Counted from the stretch's first letter, positions 22,942 to 31,023 are shown. The stretch is DNA of 34,913 nt from Streptomyces longispororuber (GCF_014656095.1 NZ_BNBT01000091.1:1-34913), one strand, 5' to 3'. The notes: generated from the sequence alone by a model not told the origin. A program made the numbers and translations.

Positions 22942-23715
22942 GTGAGCGTTCCGTACGAGACCGCGTACGAACCACCAGAGTCGCCCGAGCCCCTGTCTCC
23001 AGAGGAGCACCTCGAGCGACTGCTCGGCCGCGCCCTGAACTCCTTCGACCTGCCGGACGTGACGCTCCGGCGGTTGGACCAGGCGCTGGCCTACGACAGT
23101 TCGCTGCACTCCGCGCACCACAGCGCGGGCCTGCACCGCGAGACGTACCGCCACACCTGGCTGCTCGCCGACGGCAGCGCGCTCACCCTCTGGGAGCTGG
23201 TGCACAACACGGGCCCCGGCAGCAGGCCCACGTACGAGCTGTACCTGGACGAGGAGGAGGCCGGGGTCGCCACGGCCCGGCTGCCGCTGCCGCCCGACAC
23301 CCCGGCCGGGGACCTGCCCGTCGTCCTCCAGCTCACGGCGGCGAACGAGCCCGCGCACACGTACGTGCCGGACGACTCGGCCGACCACGCCCGCAGGCTG
23401 CTGCGCCGCGCGGAGAACCCGGCGGGCGCGGGCCGCCCCGGCGAGGACATGGAGCGACTGCTCCGCTCGGCCTTCGCGCACCAGATCACCCAGGCCTTCG
23501 GCCGCTCCGCGCTGAGCGGCGAGGCCCGGCTCGGCTTCTCGCTGTACGAGCACGCGTTCCTGCTCTTCGACGGCTCCGAAGTCAGCCTGTGGGAGGTCGA
23601 GCACACGGCGACGGCCGACGGTCGGCACATGTGCGAGGTGTACGTCAGCGAGCCCGCGGCCCGCGCGGCGATGGAGCGCCGCGCGCGGACGTACCCGGTG
23701 TCGCGCAGCCGCTGA
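22942..23715 (+). CDS. DUF6227 family protein
   Basis: A 257-residue cytoplasmic protein without signal or membrane segment, which I recognise as the Streptomyces-type DUF6227 family; its function is unknown. It has two similar halves. ERLLGRALNSFDLPDVTLRR with RHTWLLADGSALTLWELVH is matched by ERLLRSAFAHQITQAFGRSA with EHAFLLFDGSEVSLWEVEHT, suggesting an internal duplication of a helix plus beta-sheet unit. The halves end in YELYLDEEEA and MCEVYVSEPAA respectively. Start GTG 22942 is chosen because GGGAG lies about 6 nt upstream and MSVPYETAYEPPE is the family beginning; ATG 22909 is the alternative. It stands alone between a terminator and repeats. Confidence 0.85.
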   Translation: MSVPYETAYEPPESPEPLSPEEHLERLLGRALNSFDLPDVTLRRLDQALAYDSSLHSAHHSAGLHRETYRHTWLLADGSALTLWELVHNTGPGSRPTYELYLDEEEAGVATARLPLPPDTPAGDLPVVLQLTAANEPAHTYVPDDSADHARRLLRRAENPAGAGRPGEDMERLLRSAFAHQITQAFGRSALSGEARLGFSLYEHAFLLFDGSEVSLWEVEHTATADGRHMCEVYVSEPAARAAMERRARTYPVSRSR

Positions 23716-23800
23716 CCGCTCCCGACCGACCGCCCCATGCTCCCCACGGACCGCTCCCGATGGACCGCTCCGCCCCCGACAGACCGCTCCCGTCGGACTG
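23716..23800. repeat. GACCGCTCCC-type repeats
   Basis: Five spaced copies of GACCGCTCC (for example at about 23716, 23750, 23763 and 23780) fill the 93-nt gap between the DUF6227 gene and the convergent small gene. No T-rich terminator is seen. Confidence 0.55.
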
Positions 23801-23808
23801 CTGGGGGT

Positions 23809-24072
23809 TCAGTCCTCCCGGTGGCCGTGCCCCGTGTCGAACTGTCGTACCAGACCGGCGAACGCGGCTCGTTCGGCCGCTGACAGGTCCACGGACTCCG
23901 CGCGGGGTGGGCCGGACTGTCCGGGCAGCGAGCGCAGCGCGGGACCTTCCGGGGCCGGCGCCGGGGCCGCGCGCAGGCGCCGTATGCGCAGGAAGGTCAG
24001 GGCCCAGAGGGCGGTCGCGGCGGCGAACAGCGCCACGCCTGTCTGCTGAACGATCGAAGCACCGTCGAACAT
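23809..24072 (-). CDS. small single-pass membrane protein
   Basis: An 87-residue protein with one hydrophobic helix close to the N-terminus (MFDGASIVQQTGVALFAAAT, then ALWALTFLRI, residues 12-30), a basic stop-transfer RIRRLR, and a Pro/Ala linker. The cytoplasmic end is acidic (ESVDLSAAERAAFAGLVRQF, then DTGHGHRED). ATG 24072 gives a compact N-out/C-in protein; the frame is open further upstream to 24153 without a better ribosome site. No family name is known to me. The gene follows the 126-residue gene on the same strand by 84 nt, and the two may be co-transcribed. Confidence 0.65.
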   Translation of the reverse strand: MFDGASIVQQTGVALFAAATALWALTFLRIRRLRAAPAPAPEGPALRSLPGQSGPPRAESVDLSAAERAAFAGLVRQFDTGHGHRED

Positions 24073-24156
24073 GCGGCTCAGTAGACAACAGCCGCCCACC
24101 CCCACAACAGAGGCGTTAAGGGGACTTTGGGCCGGAAGTGACGCATCTCGCACGCG

Positions 24157-24537
24157 CTACCGCTCCGACGTCACCAGGGCCGCCATGCGGACGCAGATGC
24201 CGGGGAGTTCGGGGGCCTCGCGGTCCCAGTCCTCGGTGTCGACGCCCGCGAGGAGGCAGGACGACCACAGGGTGGCGAGCAGCCGGGCGGCGACGTCGGC
24301 GCGGGCGGGACTCGCGGCGGGGGCCTGGCGGTGGACGGCCTCGGCAGCCTGCTCGAGCAGGGCGGGTTCGAGGAGCCAGCGGATGCTCGTGCCGGTCTCG
24401 ATGAGGAAGCCGGAGTAGACGGCCAGGTGCACGGGGTCGGCCTCGACGCCCTTGGCGTGGTTCGCGCGGGCCTGCTCGGTGAGTGCGGTGACCATGCCGA
24501 GCAGGCTGCTGAGGTGGCTCTGCTGGAGCTGGCTCAC
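24157..24537 (-). CDS. conserved hypothetical helical protein
   Basis: A 126-residue, mostly alpha-helical soluble protein: LQQSHLSSLLGMVTALTEQA, RANHAKGVEADPVHLAVYSG, FLIETGTSIRWLLEPALLEQ and VAARLLATLWSSCLLAGVDT. It has two cysteines (in SSCLL and GICVR) but no recognised motif. Sequence character and third-position GC bias support a real gene. Start is GTG 24537, with purines GGGG about 9 nt before it. It lies downstream of fruA on the same strand, separated by a hairpin-forming 95-nt gap, so it may be weakly co-transcribed with the fructose operon. No function is assigned. Confidence 0.65.
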   Translation of the reverse strand: MSQLQQSHLSSLLGMVTALTEQARANHAKGVEADPVHLAVYSGFLIETGTSIRWLLEPALLEQAAEAVHRQAPAASPARADVAARLLATLWSSCLLAGVDTEDWDREAPELPGICVRMAALVTSER

Positions 24538-24564
24538 GGTGGCCCCCCACGGGATGCTGCCCGT

Positions 24565-24613
24565 GCCCGGGCGCCCATGCCGCAGTACCAGTGCAGTATG
24601 CCCACGCCCGGGC
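24565..24613 (-). terminator. possible hairpin downstream of fruA
   Basis: GCCCGGGCG (24565-24573) and CGCCCGGGC (24605-24613) can pair as a 9-bp stem around a 31-nt loop, 20 nt after the fruA stop codon. Each arm is also nearly self-complementary, so the structure is ambiguous. Confidence 0.4.
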
Positions 24614-24632
24614 GTCGGGGAACGCGGTCCGC

Positions 24633-26771
24633 TCAGGCGGTGACCGCGGCCTTCGGCTCGTCCGCCGCGGACCGCGCCGCGTCCCCCTCCGGTGCGGCCG
24701 GGGCCTTGCGGGCGCTCTTGAGCAGGATCACCACGGCCGTCGACACGCAGACCCCGGCGGCGACGGCGAGCAGGTAGAGCAGGGGCCGGCCGATCAGCGG
24801 CACCACGAACACACCTCCGTGCGGGGCGCGGAGCGTGCAGTCGAAGGCCATGGACAGGGCGCCCGTGACCGCCCCGCCCGCCATCGACGCGGGGATGACC
24901 CGCACCGGGTCCGCGGCCGCGAACGGGATCGCGCCCTCGGTGATGAAGGAGGCGCCGAGGAACCAGGCCGCCTTGCCGTTCTCACGCTCGGTCCGGGTGA
25001 ACAGACGGCCCCGTACGGTCGTCGCCAGCGCCATGGCGAACGGCGGCACCATGCCGGCCGCCATCACGGCGGCCATCACCTTCAGCGAGCCGTCGGTGGG
25101 GTGGGCGAGGCCGCCGACGGCGAAGGCGTACGCGACCTTGTTGAGCGGACCGCCGAGGTCGAAGCACATCATCAGGCCGAGGATCACACCGAGGATGACG
25201 GCGTTGGCACCGGAGAGGCCCTCCAGCCAGTCGGTCAGGGCGTTCTGGAGCGAGGCGATGGGCTTGCCGACGACCAGGAACATCAGGAAGCCGACCACCG
25301 CCGAGGAGATCAGCGGGATCACCACCACCGGCATGATGCCGCGCAGCACGGCCGGGACGCGGGCGCGCTGGACGCCCCGCACGACGGCGCCCGCGAGCAG
25401 GCCGGCCGCGAGGCCGCCGAGGAAGCCCGCCTCGATGGTGACGGCGACCGAACCGCCGACGAATCCCGGTACGAGACCGGGCCGGTCGGCCATGCCGTAC
25501 GCGATGTAGCCCGCGAGGACGGGGACGAGGAAGGCGAAGGCGAGGCCGCCGGTCTGGAAGAGCAGGGCGGCCCAGCTCGTGTGGTCGGTCCAGACGAAGT
25601 GCTCGGCGACCGACGGGGCCTTGTCGATCTTCCAGCCGCCGATGGCGAAGCCGAGGGCGATGAGGAGGCCGCCGGCGGCGACGAAGGGGACCATGTAACT
25701 GACGCCGCTCATCAGCCAGGTGCGCAGCTTGGTGGCGTAGCTGTCGCCGCTGTCGCCCGCGTTGTCGACGGGGCTCGGTGCGGCCGGGGCCGCCGTGGCG
25801 TCGCCGCGGGCGGCCTTCTCGCGGGCCTCGGCGATGAGGGCGGCGGGGCGGTTGATGCCCGCCTTGACGCCCACGTCGACGGTGGGCTTGCCCGCGAAGC
25901 GGTCCTTGTCGCGTACGGGGACGTCGTGGGCGAAGATCACGGCGTCGGCCCGTGCGACGGTCCCGGGGTCGAGGCGGGTGAAGCCCGCCGAGCCCTGGGT
26001 CTCGACGGTGAGCTCGACGCCCGCGTCGCGCGCGGCGTTCTCCAGTGCCTGGGCGGCCATGTAGGTGTGGGCGATGCCGGTGGGGCAGGAGGTGACGGCG
26101 ACGATACGGAACGGGGGCTCGTGTTCTCGGGGCTCGGTGTCCGGGCGGCCGGTGCCTGGGTGATCGGCGTCCGAGCGGCCGGTGTCCGAGCGGTCGGTGT
26201 CCGGACGGTCCGGGGTGGGGGCCGGGGCGCCCGCGGCGGGCGGCTCCGTGTCGGGCCGGTCCGCGGTGGCGGCCGGGGCTTCCGTGGCGGGTGCGGCGGG
26301 TGCGGCGGGCGCGGGCTCGTCGCCCCGGATCAGGGCCGCCGCCGTCGCCGCGTCGGGGGCCTCGCGCAGGGCCCGCGTGAACGCCTCGTCCATCAACTGC
26401 CGCGCCAGGGACGACAGGATCGTCAGGTGGGCGTCGTCCGCGCCCGCCGGGGCGGCGATCAGGAAGATCAGGTCGGCCGGTCCGTCGGGGGCGCCGAAGT
26501 CGATGCCCCCGGCGCTGCGGCCGAAGGCCAGGGTGGGCTCGGTGACGTGGGCGCTGCGGCAGTGCGGGATGCCGATGCCGCCGTCGAGGCCGGTGGGCAT
26601 CTGGGCCTCGCGGGCGGCGACGTCGGCGAGGAAGCCGTCCAGGTCGGTGACGCGGCCGAGGGCGGCCATGCGTGTGGCGAGGGCGCGGGCCGCCGCCTCC
26701 TTGGTGTCGGCGGAACGGTCGAGGTCGAGGTCGACCAACTCCGCGGTGATCATGGCGTGGTTCTCGCTCAT
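24633..26771 (-). CDS. fruA: PTS fructose transporter, fused IIABC
   Basis: A 712-residue fused enzyme II that imports fructose and delivers it as fructose-1-phosphate. IIA domain (1-150): phosphorylated histidine H70 in GIGIPHCRSAHV. Linker (151-219): Pro/Ala/Asp-rich, partly from a 15-nt repeat. IIB domain (about 221-325): phosphocysteine C229 in VAVTSCPTGIAHTYMAA. IIC membrane domain (about 350-690) starts at LRTWLMSGVSYMVPFVAAGG, with helices such as FLVPVLAGYIAYGMADRPGL and the GVILGLMMCFDLGGPLNKVA signature. A short Ala-rich tail follows. ATG 26771 is preceded by AAAGGAG at 7-8 nt. It is the last enzyme gene of fruR-fruK-fruA; unusually, a 600-nt repeat region separates it from fruK. 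HPr and enzyme I are not in the window. Confidence 0.95.
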   Translation of the reverse strand: MSENHAMITAELVDLDLDRSADTKEAAARALATRMAALGRVTDLDGFLADVAAREAQMPTGLDGGIGIPHCRSAHVTEPTLAFGRSAGGIDFGAPDGPADLIFLIAAPAGADDAHLTILSSLARQLMDEAFTRALREAPDAATAAALIRGDEPAPAAPAAPATEAPAATADRPDTEPPAAGAPAPTPDRPDTDRSDTGRSDADHPGTGRPDTEPREHEPPFRIVAVTSCPTGIAHTYMAAQALENAARDAGVELTVETQGSAGFTRLDPGTVARADAVIFAHDVPVRDKDRFAGKPTVDVGVKAGINRPAALIAEAREKAARGDATAAPAAPSPVDNAGDSGDSYATKLRTWLMSGVSYMVPFVAAGGLLIALGFAIGGWKIDKAPSVAEHFVWTDHTSWAALLFQTGGLAFAFLVPVLAGYIAYGMADRPGLVPGFVGGSVAVTIEAGFLGGLAAGLLAGAVVRGVQRARVPAVLRGIMPVVVIPLISSAVVGFLMFLVVGKPIASLQNALTDWLEGLSGANAVILGVILGLMMCFDLGGPLNKVAYAFAVGGLAHPTDGSLKVMAAVMAAGMVPPFAMALATTVRGRLFTRTERENGKAAWFLGASFITEGAIPFAAADPVRVIPASMAGGAVTGALSMAFDCTLRAPHGGVFVVPLIGRPLLYLLAVAAGVCVSTAVVILLKSARKAPAAPEGDAARSAADEPKAAVTA
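26136..26210. repeat. five 15-nt units in fruA linker
   Basis: The units are GGTGTCCGGGCGGCC, GGTGCCTGGGTGATC, GGCGTCCGAGCGGCC, GGTGTCCGAGCGGTC and GGTGTCCGGACGGTC. On the coding strand they give DRPDT, DRSDT, GRSDA, DHPGT and GRPDT between the IIA and IIB domains. Confidence 0.92.
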
Positions 26772-26849
26772 CGCGGGCTCCTTTGCGCGCGTGCCGCCCG
26801 GGGACAGGGGGGCGAGGTGGGGACGGGGGCGAGGGCGGTGGCGGGGGTC

Positions 26850-27371
26850 GGTGCAGGGGACGGGCCCGGTCGGGCAACGCCTGACTCGGGGAGCGGTGCC
26901 GGTTCAGGGAGGGATCCCGGTGCAAGGAGGGGTCCCAGTTCAGGGAGCGGTCCCGGTGCAAGGAACCATCCCGGGTGCAGGGAACGGTTCCGGTGCAAGG
27001 AGCCGTCCCGGGTACAGGGAACGATCCCGGTCAGGGAACGGGCCCGCCTGGGTGGGCGGCCCCGGGTACAGGGAACGGTCCCGCTCAGGAAACGGGCCCG
27101 ATTCGCTGGGCGGCCCCGGCTCAGGAGACGGCCCCGGCTCAGGAGACGGGCCTGCTTGGGTGGGCAGCCCCGGGTGCAGGGAACGATCTCGGACAGGAGA
27201 CGGGCCCGATTGGGTGGGCAGCCCCGGCTGCAAGGAACGGTCCCAGTCAGGAAACGGGCCCGATTCGCTGGGCGGCCCCGGCTCAGGAAACGGCCCCGGC
27301 TCAGGAGACAGCCCCGGTTCAGGAAACGGCCCCGGCTCAAGAGGCGGCCCCGGTTCAAAGCGCGCCCCCGT
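26850..27371. repeat. 18-nt / 54-nt higher-order tandem array between fruK and fruA
   Basis: About 26 units of 17-19 nt, consensus GGNTCAGGRAACGGNCCC, run from just after fruK towards fruA. Five exact-length 54-nt superunits (27010-27063, 27064-27117, 27118-27171, 27172-27225, 27226-27279) are built from three subunits each. The first type is GGGTACAGGGAACGGTCCC (19 nt), the second GCTCAGGAAACGGGCCC (17 nt) and the third GATTCGCTGGGCGGCCCC (18 nt). Plain 18-nt units lie on either side (27280-27369 and 26901-27009). Many units contain the interrupted palindrome GGGAnCGnTCCC. No protein gene is supported inside it; the 78 nt next to fruA are G-rich and hold its ribosome site. Confidence 0.93.
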
Positions 27372-28319
27372 TCAGGCAGCCGGCTCCGTCAAGGCGAGGT
27401 CGAGCGGGACCTCGTCGGTGACGGTGACGGCGCCGGGGGCGAGGTCGGCCGGGGTGGGCATGGCGCTGCCGGGCAGTTGGACGGCGGCGGCGCCGTGCGC
27501 GACGGCCGAGGCGAGGGCCGCGGGTCCGGCGCCGCCCGCGACGAGGAAGCCGGCGAGGGAGCTGTCGCCCGCGCCGACGTTGCTGCGTACGAGGTCGACG
27601 CGGGCGCGACCGAGGTACGTGCCGGTGTCGTCGACGAGGAGCTGGCCGTCGGCGCCGAGGCTGGCGAGGACGGCGCGGGCGCCGCGTTCGCGCAGCTCGT
27701 CGGCGGCCTTGAGGACGTCGCCGAGGGTGGCGAGGGGGCGGCCGACGGCCTCGGCCAGCTCGGTGGCGTTCGGCTTGACGACGTCCGGGCGGCCGGGGAG
27801 CGCGGCGAGGAGGGCGGGGCCGCAGGTGTCGAGGGCGATCCGGGCCCCGGCGGCGTGGCTGCGCCGCACCACGTCGGCGTACCAGGAGGGGGCGAGGCCG
27901 CGCGGGAGGCTGCCGCAGCAGGCGATCCAGTCGGCGGCCGCGGAGTGCGCGGCGACGGTGTCGAGCAGGGCCGCGCTCTCGGCGGGGGTGAGGGCGGGGC
28001 CGGGCGCGTTGATCTTCGTGAGGGTGCCGTCGGGCTCGGCGACGGAGATGTTGGCGCGGGTGGCGCCGGTGACCTGGACCGGGGCGACGTCGATGCCCTG
28101 CTCGTCGAGGAGCCGGGCGACGAGGGCGCCGGTGGCGCCGCCGAGGGGCAGGACGGCGAGGGTGCGGACGCCGGCCGCGGCGACGGCGCGGGAGACGTTG
28201 ACGCCCTTGCCGCCGGGGTCCATGCGCTCGCCGGTGGCGCGGACGACCTCGCCGCGGGTGAGGGCGGGGACCTCGTAGGCGCGGTCGAGGGAGGGGTTCG
28301 GGGTGACGGTGAGGATCAT
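27372..28319 (-). CDS. fruK: 1-phosphofructokinase
   Basis: A 315-residue PfkB-family sugar kinase that phosphorylates the fructose-1-phosphate delivered by FruA to fructose-1,6-bisphosphate. The N-terminus MILTVTPNPSLDRAYEVPAL is typical of 1-phosphofructokinases and tagatose-6-phosphate kinases. The substrate signature is MDPGGKGVNVSRA (33-45). VKPNATELAEAVG and the anion-hole/catalytic motif SNVGAGDSSLAGFLVAGG (base D252) are intact. ATG 28319 overlaps the fruR stop (ATGA), so translation is coupled to the regulator. The stop codon is directly followed by the tandem array that separates the gene from fruA. Tagatose-6-phosphate kinase activity is an alternative, but the operon favours fructose. 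Confidence 0.94.
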   Translation of the reverse strand: MILTVTPNPSLDRAYEVPALTRGEVVRATGERMDPGGKGVNVSRAVAAAGVRTLAVLPLGGATGALVARLLDEQGIDVAPVQVTGATRANISVAEPDGTLTKINAPGPALTPAESAALLDTVAAHSAAADWIACCGSLPRGLAPSWYADVVRRSHAAGARIALDTCGPALLAALPGRPDVVKPNATELAEAVGRPLATLGDVLKAADELRERGARAVLASLGADGQLLVDDTGTYLGRARVDLVRSNVGAGDSSLAGFLVAGGAGPAALASAVAHGAAAVQLPGSAMPTPADLAPGAVTVTDEVPLDLALTEPAA

Positions 28320-29077
28320 GCGCGCACCACTTCCGTGCCCGCGCGCTCGATGGCGGCGGCGTCGTCCGGGGCGAGGCCGGTGTCCGTGATCAGCAGGTCG
28401 ACGTCGGTGAGGTCGCCGAAGCGGGCGAAGTGCTCCTGGCCGTACTTGCCGCTGTCGGCGAGCAGGACGACGCGGCGGGCGGCGGCGACGGCGGCGCGCT
28501 TCACGGCGGCCTCGGCGAGGTCGGGGGTGGTCAGGCCGTGCGCGGCGGAGAAGCCGTTGGCGGCGAGGAACACGACGTCGGCGCGGATCTCGGCGTAGGC
28601 GCGCAGGGACCAGGCGTCGACGGCGGCGCGCGTACGGTGCCGGATGCGGCCGCCGACCAGGTGGAGCTGGATGCCCGGGTGGTCGGCGAGGCGGGCGGCG
28701 GTGGGGAGGCTGTGGGTGACCGCGGTGAGCTCCGCCTCCAGCGGCAGCGCGGCGGCGAGGCGGGCCACCGTCGAACCGGCGTCGAGGATGACGCTGCCCT
28801 CGGGCGGCAGTTCGGCGAGGGCGGCCCGGGCGATGCGGTCCTTCTCGTCGGCGGCGGTGCTCTCGCGCTCCGCGAGGTCCGGCTCGAAGTCGAGGCGGCC
28901 GGCCGGGATGGCGCCGCCGTGCACCCGGCGCACCAGGCCCGCCCGGTCCAGGGCCTTCAGGTCGCGGCGGATGGTCTCGGCGGTGACCTGGAACGCGGCG
29001 GCGAGGGACAGCACGTCGACGCGCCCGCCCTCTCTCGCCAGGCGCAGGATCTCCTGCTGCCGCTCTGGCGCGTACAT
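28316..29077 (-). CDS. fruR: DeoR-family regulator of the fructose operon
   Basis: A 253-residue transcription factor. The DeoR helix-turn-helix is MYAPERQQEILRLAREGGRV followed by DVLSLAAAFQVTAETIRRDL (residues 1-40), continuing KALDRAGLVRRVHGGAI. The C-terminal DeoRC sensor domain has VILDAGSTVARLA, THSLPTAARLA, LVGGRIRHRT, VVFLAANGFSAAHGL and ADSGKYGQEHFARFGDL, and in relatives binds a sugar phosphate. In this operon the ligand is probably fructose-1-phosphate or fructose-1,6-bisphosphate. ATG 29077 is chosen as the canonical start; the frame is open upstream without DeoR character. It is the first gene of the fruR-fruK-fruA unit and probably autoregulatory, with candidate sites at 29150-29180. 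Confidence 0.93.
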   Translation of the reverse strand: MYAPERQQEILRLAREGGRVDVLSLAAAFQVTAETIRRDLKALDRAGLVRRVHGGAIPAGRLDFEPDLAERESTAADEKDRIARAALAELPPEGSVILDAGSTVARLAAALPLEAELTAVTHSLPTAARLADHPGIQLHLVGGRIRHRTRAAVDAWSLRAYAEIRADVVFLAANGFSAAHGLTTPDLAEAAVKRAAVAAARRVVLLADSGKYGQEHFARFGDLTDVDLLITDTGLAPDDAAAIERAGTEVVRA

Positions 29078-29149
29078 GGCTCGGGGCCTCCTGCCGTATG
29101 CCCGGGTGTGTGGGTTCCTCCGGAGAGTACGGGCCCTGCGGCGCGAAGT

Positions 29150-29183
29150 AAACATGAACAGGCGAACAACGGGCACAAACGGG
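29150..29183 (-). promoter_or_regulatory. candidate FruR operator
   Basis: Upstream of fruR the minus strand shows GTTTGTGC, TGTTCGCC and TGTTCATG, near-direct repeats about 8-10 nt apart, in an AT-enriched patch 73-106 nt before the start codon. DeoR regulators often bind such short direct repeats. This is a position-based guess. Confidence 0.35.
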
Positions 29184-29333
29184 CTTCGACGTCCGGGAGA
29201 ACCGCCTGCGGAAACGACTCCACCCACCCGCCCGGGGCCGTGTCAGGGCCCCGCCCGGCGGCAGCCGGGAACGCGCGGGTGGGTGGGGAGGAAGGAGAAG
29301 GGGCCGAGCGCCGGGAAGGCGCGGCCCCCGGTC

Positions 29334-30926
29334 TCAGCGGGTGAGGGCCGGTTCCGGCGTCTCGGCGGGCGCGGCGCCCTCGGCGCCGGCGGAGCCCTCG
29401 GCGCCGGCGGAGCCCTCGGCGCCGGCGGGGCCCTCCGCGGGCGCGGACTCGGCGCCCTCGATGTGCTGGGCCGGGCGCCGGGGGAGCCCCAGCATCAGCA
29501 GGAAGATGACGGCGAGGACACCGACCACCCACCACAGGGCGTTCTCGAAGCCGTGGGCGAACTCCGCGGCGACCCGCTGCGGTACGACGTCCTCGTCGAT
29601 GACGCCGTAGAAGACGACCGAGACCAGGCCGAGGCCGAGCGCGTTGCCCATCTGCTGCACGGTGTTGATGAGCCCGGACGCGGAGCCCGCGTGCTCGCGC
29701 GGGACCTCGGAGAGCACCGCGTCCGTCAGCGGCGCCACGATCAGGCCCATGCCGAGGCCCATCACCACGAGCGGGAGGGCCATCTGCCAGGAGGTGATGC
29801 CCGCGCCGTACCGGTCGGCCTCCCAGATGTAGATCAGCACGCCCGCGGCCATGGTCAGCGCGCCGGTCTGGAGGACCTTGCGGCCGAACCGCGGGACCAG
29901 CTTCTGCACGGAGATGCCGGCGGCGAAGGAGACCGCGATGGAGAAGGGGACACCGGTCAGGCCCGCGTGCAGCTCGCTCCAGCCGAGGCCGACCTGCATG
30001 TACATCGTCCAGACCAGGAAGAAGATGCCCAGCGAGACGCCGAAGACGGTCTGCACGGCGATGCCCGCGGCGAAGCTCTTCACCTTGAACAGGGACAGCT
30101 CCACGAGCGGCGAGCCGTCCTGGGCGGCCTTCCGCCGCTCGTACGCCACCAGCGCGGCGAAGACCACCAGCGAGCCCGCCATCGTCACGTGGCCCCAGAC
30201 CGGCCAGTCCAGCTCGTGCCCGCGCGTCAGCGGGTAGAGGACCATCAGCAGGCCGAGGGTGACGAGGACGACGCCGACGAGGTCGAGCCGCAGGGCGCGC
30301 GGCGCCTTCGACTCGGTGATGAACTTCCGCCCGAGGAGCAGGCCCGCGATGCCGACCGGCAGGTTGATCAGGAAGATCGGGCGCCATTCGAGGCCGAAGA
30401 GGTTCCACTCCGTCAGCAGGGCGCCGAGCAGCGGGCCGGAGACCGCGCCGAGACCCACGACCATGCCGAACAGGCCGAAGACCTTGCCGCGCTCGTGCGC
30501 GGGGAACGTGGCGTGCACGATCGAGAGCACCTGGGGCACCATCAGCGCGGCCATCGCACCCTGGAGGATGCGGGAGGCGACGAGCATCTCCGGGTTCGCG
30601 GCGAAGCCGCACAGCGCCGAGGCGACGGTGAAGCCGGCGATGCCGATGAGGAATATCTTCTTGCGGCCGTAGATGTCGCCGAGCCGCCCGCCGGTGATGA
30701 GTCCGGCGCCGAGCGCGAGCGCGTAACCGGCGGTGATCCACTGGATCTGGCTGAACGTGGCGCCCGCGTCCCGCTGGATGGCGGGGATCGCGATGTTCAC
30801 GATCGTCACGTCGACGAGGTCCATGAAGGCGGCCGTCATCACGATCGCGAGGGCGAACCACCGGCGGCGGTCGGCCCGTGACTCCGCGGACGGAGCAGCC
30901 GGGCTGGGGGTGCTGGGTGAAGTCAT
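29334..30926 (-). CDS. MFS transporter, DHA2 (14-helix) drug:H+ antiporter type
   Basis: A 530-residue exporter. Motif D1-like FMDLVDVTIVNIAIPAIQRD occurs in helix 1, motif A in loop 2-3 is GGRLGDIYGRKKIFLIG, and motif C in helix 5 is GMVVGLGAVSGPLLGALLTE. Some 14 hydrophobic segments run to WWVVGVLAVIFLLMLGLP. These are the marks of the EmrB/QacA group, which exports antibiotics or other hydrophobic compounds using the proton gradient. The last 45 residues are a cytoplasmic Ala/Glu/Gly tail with the repeat GAEGSAGAEGSAGAEG from an 18-nt DNA unit. ATG 30926 is divergent from the WYL regulator; the 118-nt interval holds paired AGGAC/GTCCT inverted repeats, suggesting that regulator controls the exporter. 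Confidence 0.92.
   Translation of the reverse strand: MTSPSTPSPAAPSAESRADRRRWFALAIVMTAAFMDLVDVTIVNIAIPAIQRDAGATFSQIQWITAGYALALGAGLITGGRLGDIYGRKKIFLIGIAGFTVASALCGFAANPEMLVASRILQGAMAALMVPQVLSIVHATFPAHERGKVFGLFGMVVGLGAVSGPLLGALLTEWNLFGLEWRPIFLINLPVGIAGLLLGRKFITESKAPRALRLDLVGVVLVTLGLLMVLYPLTRGHELDWPVWGHVTMAGSLVVFAALVAYERRKAAQDGSPLVELSLFKVKSFAAGIAVQTVFGVSLGIFFLVWTMYMQVGLGWSELHAGLTGVPFSIAVSFAAGISVQKLVPRFGRKVLQTGALTMAAGVLIYIWEADRYGAGITSWQMALPLVVMGLGMGLIVAPLTDAVLSEVPREHAGSASGLINTVQQMGNALGLGLVSVVFYGVIDEDVVPQRVAAEFAHGFENALWWVVGVLAVIFLLMLGLPRRPAQHIEGAESAPAEGPAGAEGSAGAEGSAGAEGAAPAETPEPALTR
29386..29432. repeat. 18-nt repeat in MFS 3' end
   Basis: GCGCCGGCGGAGCCCTCG occurs about 2.6 times in tandem. On the coding strand it gives the six-residue unit EGSAGA in the C-terminal tail of the exporter. 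Confidence 0.85.
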
Positions 30927-30953
30927 GCCGCCAGGCTAGGAGGCTTATAGGCC

Positions 30954-30965
30954 AGGACGTGTCCT
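30954..30965. promoter_or_regulatory. operator-like inverted repeat 1 in MFS/WYL divergon
   Basis: AGGAC-GT-GTCCT, extended by a following AG, lies 28 nt upstream of the MFS start codon and shares its half-sites with the second repeat at 31005. Confidence 0.55.
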
Positions 30966-31004
30966 AGTTCCCTCCGGCCGGTGCGGGAAATTCCGTCGAC
31001 CCAG

Positions 31005-31023
31005 TAGGACGGATCGTGTCCTA
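31005..31023. promoter_or_regulatory. operator-like inverted repeat 2 in MFS/WYL divergon
   Basis: TAGGAC-N7-GTCCTA, a perfect 6-bp inverted repeat, lies 22 nt upstream of the WYL regulator start. The same half-site is used at 30954-30965, about 55 nt (five helical turns) away. Confidence 0.55.

Noticed and set aside
26768..27358. A 196-codon minus-strand frame through the fru repeat array, ending on the fruA start codon
   Set aside because: Repeat units of 18 or 54 nt keep any stop-free frame open on both strands. It begins at a TTG without a ribosome site and its Arg/Leu/Pro repeats have no family resemblance. It could matter only as ribosome read-through between fruK and fruA.
26850..27371. 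CRISPR array
   Set aside because: The 17-19-nt units are contiguous, without unique spacers, and no cas genes are present.
24591..28598. A plus-strand open frame of 1,335 codons across fruA, the repeat array, fruK and fruR
   Set aside because: It is antisense to three clear enzyme/regulator genes and has the Gly/Ala/Arg/Val-rich composition of a GC-rich shadow frame, with no recognisable domain.
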